From: Clostridia bacterium
GTDB taxonomy: Bacteria > Bacillota > Clostridia > Christensenellales > Borkfalkiaceae
Length of the DNA stretch: 64,000 nt
Direction: 5' to 3'
Assembly (NCBI GenBank): GCA_900764105.1
Contig: CAAFMS010000011.1
Coordinates: 1 to 64,000 of the forward strand
Every line of letters begins with the position of its first letter. Within the stretch, counting starts at the first letter, position 1. Below are positions 9,444 to 16,630 of the stretch, piece by piece. The notes beneath the pieces are model-generated. The model worked only from the letters and a program-made list of their open reading frames with translations, made no database searches and was not told where the DNA came from. Position numbers and translations under genes: made by a program.

Positions 9444-10655
9444 ATGAAGATATTGAAAAAAGCGTTTATTTTCGCATTGATTTTTTCCGTAGTTGCGGGT
9501 TTTGCCGCAACGGTTCCGTCGGTTGCGAGGGCCGAGGAGACAGTATACGATATTTCGGAAGTCGTCTCTTTGGTCGGCTCGCGCAGAGAATACGAAATGA
9601 CCGTCGGGACAAAGAACGTCGGCGAGAAAAAACTCGCATACGGCGAGTCCGTCAAGTTTGCATACAAAGAGAGAAGCGATAAAAATCAGTACGGACATTA
9701 TTCGAGAACGGCGTTCGGCATAGGAAGTTACGGAATTTATTTCTATCATACAGACGGCGATATAGACGTGAGAACGTGCAATATGCAGTCCTCGGCAAAA
9801 AACTGGGACAGAAGCGGAAAAGGGTTTACGACCATTCCCGACAAGACCTTTAAGGAGTACGCCGAAGTAACCGTGAAAGCCGAACTTAAATCGGGCGACG
9901 AAAACACGGTGGTTTTAACCCTTTCTTACCCGAACGGAGTAGTCAGCAAAGAATTTGCGAAAGACGCGGACAGCGATATGTTGTTCCGTTTCGGCGATCA
10001 CGACGTGGACGGGAATTTCGTCAAGTCGCTCGCGCCGAAAAGCGATGACGATGCACCCGTGATAAAGGTTGAAGTGAGCGAATTCGAGGTTGCGGCAGGT
10101 TCTTATCCCGCCGAAAACGCGTTCGTCGTTACCGACAACTCGGGCGAGTTCAAGGTTTCCGTTTCTTGGTCGGAGGGCGCGCTCGACGACTTGGGCAGAC
10201 TTACGGTCGGCAGACACGTTTGTACGATAACTGCTTCCGACTACGACGACAACGTCGCTACGGCTACGATTACCTACGTCGTAACCGAAGAACAACCTTT
10301 GGCGAGATACAAAGTCACGTTCAAAGCGGACGGAAAGGTTGTAAAGGAAGTTTATTATACGAAAGAAGCAATCGAATATTTTGCCGCTCCCGAAGTTCCT
10401 TTAAAAGAGGGGTACGACGGCGCGTGGGAGGATTACGAACTGAACTTCGAAGATATAACGGTAAACGCCGTATATACCGCAAAGGGCGGCGAATCGGAAT
10501 CGTCCGAGCAATCGTCCGAAAAGCCTTCGGACAATTCGTCCAGAAGAGGCGGATGCGGTTCGGCGGCGGGCGGCGTTCCCGTGTTGTTCGGTCTTACCGC
10601 GGCGGCGTTTATTTGCGTAAAATCGAAGAGCGGTAAAAATCGCAACGACGATTGA
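9444..10655 (+). CDS. Secreted surface protein with CTERM-like tail
   Basis: 403 aa. The signal peptide ends ARA-EE. A concanavalin-like beta domain (~35-200) contains GIGSYGIYFYH, a phrase that recurs in the C-terminal domain of the next gene. Then come a short Ig-like domain (~205-285), an InlB B-repeat/Flg_new-like beta-grasp unit (~290-350, KVTFKADGKVV), a Ser/Glu-rich stalk, and the tail RRGGCGSAAGG plus a hydrophobic helix and basic residues. ATG at 9444 is preferred over a GTG at 9435 because GGGGTG sits at the right distance. It probably displays a glycan-binding domain at the surface. Confidence 0.8.
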   Translation: MKILKKAFIFALIFSVVAGFAATVPSVARAEETVYDISEVVSLVGSRREYEMTVGTKNVGEKKLAYGESVKFAYKERSDKNQYGHYSRTAFGIGSYGIYFYHTDGDIDVRTCNMQSSAKNWDRSGKGFTTIPDKTFKEYAEVTVKAELKSGDENTVVLTLSYPNGVVSKEFAKDADSDMLFRFGDHDVDGNFVKSLAPKSDDDAPVIKVEVSEFEVAAGSYPAENAFVVTDNSGEFKVSVSWSEGALDDLGRLTVGRHVCTITASDYDDNVATATITYVVTEEQPLARYKVTFKADGKVVKEVYYTKEAIEYFAAPEVPLKEGYDGAWEDYELNFEDITVNAVYTAKGGESESSEQSSEKPSDNSSRRGGCGSAAGGVPVLFGLTAAAFICVKSKSGKNRNDD

Positions 10656-10683
10656 TAAACGGAAAGGGCGGAATGATATCGAA

Positions 10684-12570
10684 ATGATGAGAAGAATAAA
10701 GATTATGTTTTGTCTACTGACGGCGGCGTGTCTCGCGTTGTTTGCGGCGGCGTGCGGAACTTCGGGCGGCGGTTCGACTTCGGGAAACGGTCAGACTTCC
10801 GGGAGCGACTCGGCTCCCGAAAGCATGGCGAAAGAGAAACTCGAAATAGTATCGCCGAAAGGAGAGGTTTTCCCTTACGCCGAAAAGGTAATCGAATACC
10901 TTGACGCAGGCGAGGACGCAAACCTTACGGACTACTACTATCTTACCGATAACGCCTTTGCTCCGATCGTGATAGAGTGGAAAAATCTGCCTGCCGACGC
11001 CAAAAGCGTATTAGTCGAATATTCGACCGACGAAAATATGACGAACGGAGAAAGCGTAACGCTTTCAAAAGATTCTACCAAACTCGAGGTTTACAATCTT
11101 TTAAAAGCAACTAAGTATTACGTTCGGGTAACTGCCGAGACGAATTCGGGCGAGAAAGAAATCGCTTCGACGGAGTTTGAGACGACCGATTTAGGTCCCC
11201 GAATGATGAATATCGGCGGAATATACAACGTCCGCGACATGGGCGGATATCTCACGGCGAGCGGCGAAAGAACTGTTCAGGGCAGATTTTTCAGAGGCGG
11301 GGCGTTATCCGACAGCACCGACCCCGCGTATCACTTTGTCGCGCTTAACGAGGAAGGTAAAAAATATACGAGCGAAACGCTCGGAATAAAAACCGATTTC
11401 GACCTCAGAAGCGTCAACGAAAATTTAGGACTTACGGAAAGCCCCATACCGGGAGCGAAACTCGAATACTATTCGGTCGGCGGATATTTGTCCGCGTTTA
11501 CGGATAAAAGCGATTACAAAAGGGTGTTTTCCGCTTTGGCGGACGAAAGTCGTTATCCCGTATATATGCACTGTACGGGCGGCGCGGACAGAACGGGAAC
11601 GGTCGCGTTTTTAGTAAACGCCCTTTTAGGCGTTGACGAAACCGCGTTGATACAGGACTACGAACTCACCTCTTTCTCGATTTATCGAATCAGAGACTCG
11701 AAAGGAACGACTTACGATTTCAAAAAATTCTACGACAAACTGAACGACTATATGGGTTCTACCTTGTCGAAAAAGGTCGAGAACTATATGTTGTCCATAG
11801 GCGTAACGCAGACGGAGATAAACAACATAAAGGCGATAATGTTCGGCAAGCCGACCGAACTCACGATAACGGCGAACGGGTCGTTTACCGCAAACAAGGA
11901 CGAAAATTTCGAGATTTCGCTGAGCAGAGCCGCGACGGTAGACAGCGTGACGATAAACGGGCAGAAGGTAAAATTCACCGTTAACGGAAACGCGGTAAAA
12001 ATAGCGAAAGCCGATATGCCTGCCGATATGAAAAACGGCGAAACGAGCGGCAATCTGACTATTGGCGGCAAGGTTTACGAATTTACGTTCGTATACGACG
12101 GGGCGAAACGCGTTAGCGGACTCGACGAGGACAAGACTCTCGATTCTGCGAATAAAAGAGCGGACGGAAGTAAGGTTATAGGCTACGACGGAACGGTGGC
12201 TGAGGTTGCCGTGAAGTCGATAACCGACGACGGCAACGGCGGAACTTATTTCTTTATCGGCAGTTACGGAGTATATTACCGAGGTTCGTGTTTCAGGGTT
12301 TCGGAGATAAAGAACGGCAACTACGCCGAATCGTCGCCGAGAACTCTTATCGGCAACGGGATAAGTTCGTCGGTATTCAACGCGGGGGTCAGATTCGGAA
12401 TGAGCGTTACGATAAAAGACGAAAAAACCGTGACGATAACCCTTTTTGTAAACGGCGAAAATATCGGTTCGGTTGACGTTTCGAGGCGGACGGATGAAAT
12501 TGCTTCCGAAAACGCGGTTTTCGGAGTCGAGATAACGACTCACGTTACCGAGGCAGAGGTCGGCGCGTAA
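10684..12570 (+). CDS. PTP-like phosphatase lipoprotein with C-terminal lectin-like domain
   Basis: 628 aa. The lipobox is FAAAC and is followed by a Gly/Ser linker. An FN3-like domain covers ~55-165; the phosphatase domain follows with NVRDMGG (~182), FFRGGALSD, DLRSVNE and the P-loop HCTGGADRTGT (~299-309). A link domain (~395-480) and a beta-sandwich with FIGSYGVYYRG (~525) complete it; the latter resembles the N-terminal domain of the preceding gene. Cys and Arg of the P-loop are intact. It lies 28 nt after the preceding gene. Membrane-tethered extracellular phosphatase activity is inferred. Confidence 0.85.
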   Translation: MMRRIKIMFCLLTAACLALFAAACGTSGGGSTSGNGQTSGSDSAPESMAKEKLEIVSPKGEVFPYAEKVIEYLDAGEDANLTDYYYLTDNAFAPIVIEWKNLPADAKSVLVEYSTDENMTNGESVTLSKDSTKLEVYNLLKATKYYVRVTAETNSGEKEIASTEFETTDLGPRMMNIGGIYNVRDMGGYLTASGERTVQGRFFRGGALSDSTDPAYHFVALNEEGKKYTSETLGIKTDFDLRSVNENLGLTESPIPGAKLEYYSVGGYLSAFTDKSDYKRVFSALADESRYPVYMHCTGGADRTGTVAFLVNALLGVDETALIQDYELTSFSIYRIRDSKGTTYDFKKFYDKLNDYMGSTLSKKVENYMLSIGVTQTEINNIKAIMFGKPTELTITANGSFTANKDENFEISLSRAATVDSVTINGQKVKFTVNGNAVKIAKADMPADMKNGETSGNLTIGGKVYEFTFVYDGAKRVSGLDEDKTLDSANKRADGSKVIGYDGTVAEVAVKSITDDGNGGTYFFIGSYGVYYRGSCFRVSEIKNGNYAESSPRTLIGNGISSSVFNAGVRFGMSVTIKDEKTVTITLFVNGENIGSVDVSRRTDEIASENAVFGVEITTHVTEAEVGA

Positions 12571-12572
12571 GT

Positions 12573-12827
12573 ATGAACATATTAAAAACGACCGTTTTAA
12601 TGGTTTTAATAGCGGCGATATGCGCGATATTTTCGGGGTGTATGAACGGCGGAGACGGTTTATCGGACGGAATATCCGACGGGACCGAAATCTCAACCGA
12701 GTATAATTCCGAAAACGAACAAACAAGCGAAAGCGAAACGGTGACGGGCGATAATTCGGGAGGCGAAAGCAAAGATTCTTCGAGCGAAGATATCGGCGAA
12801 TGGACGCCCGTTATACCGGGTAAGTAA
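12573..12827 (+). CDS. Small Ser/Glu-rich lipoprotein
   Basis: 84 aa. A signal peptide with lipobox FSGC (Cys ~23) is followed only by an acidic, Ser/Gly/Asp-rich segment that ends EWTPVIPGK. There is no folded domain. It starts 2 nt after the stop of the preceding gene, so it is surely co-transcribed, and it stands directly before the small peptide gene at 12858. Function unknown; it could be a surface spacer or a precursor for a short released peptide. Confidence 0.65.
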   Translation: MNILKTTVLMVLIAAICAIFSGCMNGGDGLSDGISDGTEISTEYNSENEQTSESETVTGDNSGGESKDSSSEDIGEWTPVIPGK

Positions 12828-12857
12828 AAAAAATAGAAGAAAAAACGGAGGAAAATA

Positions 12858-13043
12858 ATGAAACTAACAGGCATTTGCAAAGGGTTGTTTTCAAGCGAAA
12901 ACAACCGCGCGAACGAACAAATCCGTCTGCCTTACAAAAAGGCGACGGTAACGGCGGTTCGTCTTGACGACGTTCTCACCTCGAGCGCCGACGGCGTCGG
13001 AGTGAAATGGGGCTGGACGGTAGGCGACGAATGGGGGGAATAA
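12858..13043 (+). CDS. Small peptide of the YKK...DV[VL]T family
   Basis: 61 aa, no signal peptide or membrane helix. CGGAGG precedes the ATG by 7 nt and the stop is 2 nt before the next start, so this is a real coupled gene. The C-terminal half reads YKKATVTAVRLDDVLTSSAD, then a Gly/Trp-rich end with WGW and DEWGE. The 37-aa peptide at 58570-58683 has the same pattern (YKK, DVVTASDG, a Trp, an acidic end) and also directly precedes a large secreted protein with a GASVR/GIRF-type N-terminal domain. From memory it resembles an abundant uncharacterised small-protein family of gut Clostridia. Function unknown; a precursor peptide or a chaperone of the downstream product are possibilities. Confidence 0.7.
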   Translation: MKLTGICKGLFSSENNRANEQIRLPYKKATVTAVRLDDVLTSSADGVGVKWGWTVGDEWGE

Positions 13044-13045
13044 AA

Positions 13046-15049
13046 ATGAGTAAAATAACAACGTTGAAAAAGAAAATAATTCTCATTTTATCCGTCTTGG
13101 TCGTAGGCTTATTTATGGCTGCGGGTTTAACCTTTACGGCAGAAGCAGACGGTCTTTCCGTAACGAGCGAGCAGTTTAAAATGAAGGGCGCGTCCGTTCG
13201 TTACGTAGACGCTACTCACGGTCCGGGCGTGAAATTCCACGTTCTTTTAAACAAAGGCGTTTTTGACGGGTTGTCCGACTCGGCGAAAACGGGCTTGAAA
13301 CTCTGCCCCGAGAAGTTGCTCGGCGGCGAAACGCTCGCAAGTTCTACGAACGCGAATATCGTCGATATAGAAACTCGGAAGAGCGACTGGAAAGCGAGCG
13401 ATACCGACGAAAATATGATGGAACTCACGGTATACGTTTACGATATACCTGCGGCAAATTACGGTACGGATATAAAAGTCGCGGGCTACGTAACCGACGG
13501 CGGAAAAACCGTATACACCGAAGCGGTAAACGATACCTATTCTCTCGCTTACGTTGCGAAAGCGGCGGCGGGAGTAGTTCAGGACGCGGATAAAATATCT
13601 CAGTTAGAGGGCTATTATAAGTTCAAATTTAAAGCGTACGATTTAAACGGCGCGCTTGTCGGCGGCGAGCAGACCGCTATATACGGCGAGACATTGACTC
13701 AGCCTACCTCTACGAGTACGCTCACCTGCGGCTGGTTCAATAAAGCGAAAACCAAAAAATGGGAATTTAGTAGCGACGTCGTATCGGGCAACGTATCTTT
13801 ATACGAAGTTGAACATTCCTTTAACGCCGACGGCGTTTGCTCGCTTTGCAATAAACACGCCAAAGAATTACTTATCGTACCCGAAAGCGCAGACGCGCTT
13901 ACGGTAAACGCCGAAGCGGGTAAAGGCACGTATTCCCTTGTCGGTAAAGACGACGGTAACGTTTACGCCGTCATACCGGGCAAAATTCTTACCGTCTTAA
14001 AAAATCTCGGTTACGACTCTCTTAACTTAACTGCCGTCAACCCCGCTGATGGATTGGCCGACGTCGAAGCTAAAACAAAATCTTTATTTGTTGCTGCCGA
14101 TAGTAAAGATAATCTGTGGAAGGCAGAGACGGCGATTGCGTACTATAACTGGCAAAAGTTCTGGGATAATGGCAAAAAAGCCGACTTTGCAATCGATCTC
14201 AATAAGTATGCCGGCAGAGATATTTATGTTTATACTAATTATACAAAGACATATCCTTTGGGCGTAACGGTTAAAGAATTTGCAAGTGAAGATAAATCCG
14301 CTTGGTTGTTCTCCGCTGCCGGAGATAATTCTACCGTAGAATATTACGAAGGTAAAGGCTGGACTGTTACGGCGAAGTCCGGTTCTCCCTGGTATTGTCG
14401 TATTTCCAAATCTATCATAAAGAAATATATCGACAGGGGATATACTTCTATGGTAATAACCTACGTCGCAAGTTTTGACGGCGTGGATAACCCCAACGCG
14501 GGCGATATTACCGCCACTAATTCGAGAATTCTTCCTTGGTACAAGGGTTCTAATCAACCTCAAGATTGGAAGTATAAAAACGCTCACCAAAACGAGATAA
14601 ATACCTTCCCGCAAGAAAACGGCGGATATAAGTTTACCGTAGATTTAACCGATACCACGTATGATTTTACTACGGAGGATACGCAGATCGTATTTGAGAA
14701 CAAAGGAATGGATATTACCTGCGGTTACATCAAAGATATAGAATTTACGGATAACTACGCTGATAAAAGCACTTGGGTATCTCCTTATAGCAAAAACTCG
14801 GCAGTTACCTATATGGACGGTAAAGGCTGGCTAATCAAGAGTACGGACGGCAACGGTTGGGAATGTGCTATTTCGGCAAAGATAATCAAGCATTACGTCG
14901 CAATGGGGTGTACGACGATGAATATTACTTACGTCGATAATTTCAGCGGCGTTACAAACCCCAACGTGGGCGCTTTCGTAAACTCGAAGTCGAGAATTAT
15001 ACCTTATTTAAATTACCTAGACGACCCCACCTCTAAGCCGTCTTTTTAA
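13046..15049 (+). CDS. Secreted GASVR-domain protein with InlB-type unit and two repeats
   Basis: 667 aa. Signal peptide 1-33; N-terminal domain (~38-185) with MKGASVRYVD and GVKFHVLL, homologous to the N-terminus of 58697-62143; an InlB/Flg_new-like unit (~190-245); a Cys-containing VCSLCNKHAKE segment; then two copies of a ~150-residue module (YYEGKGWTVTAKSG and YMDGKGWLIKSTDG). The second copy stops after RIIPYLN, shorter than the first, so the end may be truncated. GC content drops after about 14050. The start at 13046 follows GGGGGA and the peptide gene. No anchor is seen. Last gene of locus 1; probably an extracellular glycan-associated protein. Confidence 0.75.
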   Translation: MSKITTLKKKIILILSVLVVGLFMAAGLTFTAEADGLSVTSEQFKMKGASVRYVDATHGPGVKFHVLLNKGVFDGLSDSAKTGLKLCPEKLLGGETLASSTNANIVDIETRKSDWKASDTDENMMELTVYVYDIPAANYGTDIKVAGYVTDGGKTVYTEAVNDTYSLAYVAKAAAGVVQDADKISQLEGYYKFKFKAYDLNGALVGGEQTAIYGETLTQPTSTSTLTCGWFNKAKTKKWEFSSDVVSGNVSLYEVEHSFNADGVCSLCNKHAKELLIVPESADALTVNAEAGKGTYSLVGKDDGNVYAVIPGKILTVLKNLGYDSLNLTAVNPADGLADVEAKTKSLFVAADSKDNLWKAETAIAYYNWQKFWDNGKKADFAIDLNKYAGRDIYVYTNYTKTYPLGVTVKEFASEDKSAWLFSAAGDNSTVEYYEGKGWTVTAKSGSPWYCRISKSIIKKYIDRGYTSMVITYVASFDGVDNPNAGDITATNSRILPWYKGSNQPQDWKYKNAHQNEINTFPQENGGYKFTVDLTDTTYDFTTEDTQIVFENKGMDITCGYIKDIEFTDNYADKSTWVSPYSKNSAVTYMDGKGWLIKSTDGNGWECAISAKIIKHYVAMGCTTMNITYVDNFSGVTNPNVGAFVNSKSRIIPYLNYLDDPTSKPSF

Positions 15050-15171
15050 CGCTTTGCGGCAAATTCTCGCTTGAAGTACATTAAGTACATCTGCGTTCGC
15101 CTTTACCAAAAATCATCGAAAATATCGGCGTTTTGGTTACCTGCAAGACCGAGTTCTAACGCAATCACCTG

Positions 15172-15394
15172 TGGCTGGGGTGGAGAGATTTGTAAGGAGC
15201 AGGCGACGGAATAGCGTTTTGCTCGACAAAAGTGTAAATATGTTTGGCAAAACGCGTCACTCCCGGACAGTTGAAAAGAAAATTTTCAACGTTCCGGGAG
15301 GAAAACTCCCGCCCTCAACGAGGGCATAAAGAAAAACAGCCGCATAAATATATGCGACTGTTTTCTTTATTTCTGGCTGGGGTGGAGAGATTTG
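15172..15394. repeat. Structured element between 21-bp direct repeats of the tRNA-Gln 3' end
   Basis: The last 21 bases of the tRNA-Gln gene (15374-15394) are repeated exactly at 15172-15192. Between them lie 181 bases with three inverted repeats: GCGTTTTGC/GCAAAACGC (15211-15256), a CTCCCGGA/TCCGGGAG stem (~15262-15300), and the hairpin at 15328-15368. The segment next to the left repeat, TAAGGAGC...GCGACGGAATAGCG, also occurs beside tRNA-Arg at 37499-37564. No protein is encoded. The rest of 15050-15171 holds nothing recognisable. Confidence 0.65.
15328..15368. terminator. Hairpin terminator between locus 1 and tRNA-Gln
   Basis: Stem AAAGAAAAACAGCCGCATA against TATGCGACTGTTTTCTTT with a 4-nt loop. 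A/U-rich flanks on both sides let it act as a terminator for tRNA-Gln on the minus strand and for the plus strand. Confidence 0.65.
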
Positions 15395-15448
15395 AACTCC
15401 CGGATGACGGAGTCAGAGTCCGTAGCCTTACCGCTTGGCGACACCCCA
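15374..15448 (-). tRNA. tRNA-Gln (CUG anticodon)
   Basis: On the minus strand the 7-bp acceptor TGGGGTG/CACCCCA, D arm GCC-AAGCGGTAA-GGC, anticodon arm ACGGA-CTCTGAC-TCCGT (anticodon CTG), T arm with TTCAAAT and an encoded CCA are all present. The CUG anticodon reads CAG. Confidence 0.95.
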
Positions 15449-15493
15449 ATCTTTTTGTTAACGTAAGTTCCTTTACGTTCTTCAACTCTGTAT

Positions 15494-15522
15494 ATTTTAC
15501 ACGTTTATGTCTTTTTTTGCAA
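15494..15522 (-). promoter_or_regulatory. Promoter of tRNA-Gln
   Basis: Minus strand TTGCAA (15522-15517), 17 nt, TAAAAT (15499-15494), about 45 nt upstream of the tRNA. The remaining gap to 15714 is AT-rich with no gene visible. Confidence 0.55.
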
Positions 15523-15714
15523 GCGTTTTGATTGTCTTTTTCGTATTTTTTTATTTTTATTTTTTTGTCGCCTTTCAATATTATTCTTATGCGGTGAAAT
15601 TCCTCGTCCGATTTTACTCGCGTTGCGTTTTTTCAGCAGCAAAATCGAGGCTTGAGTTGCGGGTATCCTTATCGTTTTAACGCGATAAACGGCTTATAGG
15701 GCGACTTTTACGGA

Positions 15715-16371
15715 TTATTTATCTTTTTTCGTTTTATATTCGTCGGGCGTTCGGAATATCGATAACGATATGAACGACCTCGTCTTTCTGAATATCGTCG
15801 ATATGATTATCATCGCTTCGAGCGGTATTCCGAGGAAGAACAGCGGCCATACGTTATAGTCGAGTATCGTAAGATATATCGCCGTTATAAGACCCCAGAT
15901 CAAAACCGACAGGGCGGCGGCGTTCAACCATTTGTAATTTGCGTGCGCTTTGTTGTATTTTTGTATTATGACTGCCGACGGCGGAACCGCCCATACGTAG
16001 ACTTGCCAGAACTTATATCTTTTTACAATCATAAGAGCGACGTAGACAACGACTGCAATCGTGATTACCGATAAAACAGACAAACACAGCATCGCTATGT
16101 CGTTCGCCTTATCTTCCTGCGTTTTTTCTTTCGCCTTGTCGTTTACCTTTTCTACGGCGTTTTCACGCAGCAAATCGTCCACCGAGATAGAGAATAATTC
16201 CGCTATTTCCGCAAGCGCGGTAACGTCGGGTACGGACGAACCGTTCTCCCATTTGGAGACCGTTTTGTCGGAGTACGACAGCGCCTCGCCGAGTTCCGAT
16301 TGCTTCATTCCCTTGTTCAATCTCAATTCTTTTATATTTTTCGATATGTTTTTCTCGATTTCGCTAAGCAT
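15715..16371 (-). CDS. XRE-family regulator with C-terminal membrane domain
   Basis: 218 aa. Residues 1-65 are a Cro/C1-type helix-turn-helix (KGMKQSELGEALSYSDKTVS, WENGSSVPDV). A charged linker follows and then about five transmembrane helices (~95-200), so it is a membrane-bound repressor/sensor type common in Clostridia. ATG at 16371 is chosen over a TTG at 16389, because the TTG lies upstream of the -10 box of the only good promoter. That promoter places the transcript start at about the A of the ATG, so the mRNA is probably leaderless. Signal and target genes unknown; divergent from the lipoprotein gene at 16631. Confidence 0.85.
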   Translation of the reverse strand: MLSEIEKNISKNIKELRLNKGMKQSELGEALSYSDKTVSKWENGSSVPDVTALAEIAELFSISVDDLLRENAVEKVNDKAKEKTQEDKANDIAMLCLSVLSVITIAVVVYVALMIVKRYKFWQVYVWAVPPSAVIIQKYNKAHANYKWLNAAALSVLIWGLITAIYLTILDYNVWPLFFLGIPLEAMIIISTIFRKTRSFISLSIFRTPDEYKTKKDK

Positions 16372-16377
16372 ATTTAT

Positions 16378-16406
16378 ATCATAGCCCAAAACCCCGATAA
16401 AGTCAA
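16378..16406 (-). promoter_or_regulatory. Promoter giving a leaderless XRE transcript
   Basis: Minus strand TTGACT (16406-16401), 17 nt, TATGAT (16383-16378). Only 6 nt separate the -10 box from the ATG at 16371, and no Shine-Dalgarno sequence fits between them. Confidence 0.6.
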
Positions 16407-16630
16407 GTTATTTTCGCAAATTCTCCGAATCGGAGAGTGGCGTTCCGCAAGCGCGAGAGGCTGTCCCCGTGTTTTTATACCGAAAAATTCGCTTAAACGC
16501 TTGCAAAAATTTTTCTGTTACAATACAATATTCCCGAAATCGTCGGTCGTAAGCCGATAATATATCGTCATCTGATATATTGTCATCGACCGCGATTGTA
16601 AACAGAATAAAAAACACAGGAGAACACAAA

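Noticed and set aside
15244..15531. 95-codon plus-strand frame across tRNA-Gln
   Set aside because: It overlaps a full tRNA gene and the hairpin terminator.
15715..16389. TTG start at 16389 for the membrane XRE gene
   Set aside because: It lies upstream of the -10 box of the only good promoter, so the transcript would not include it.
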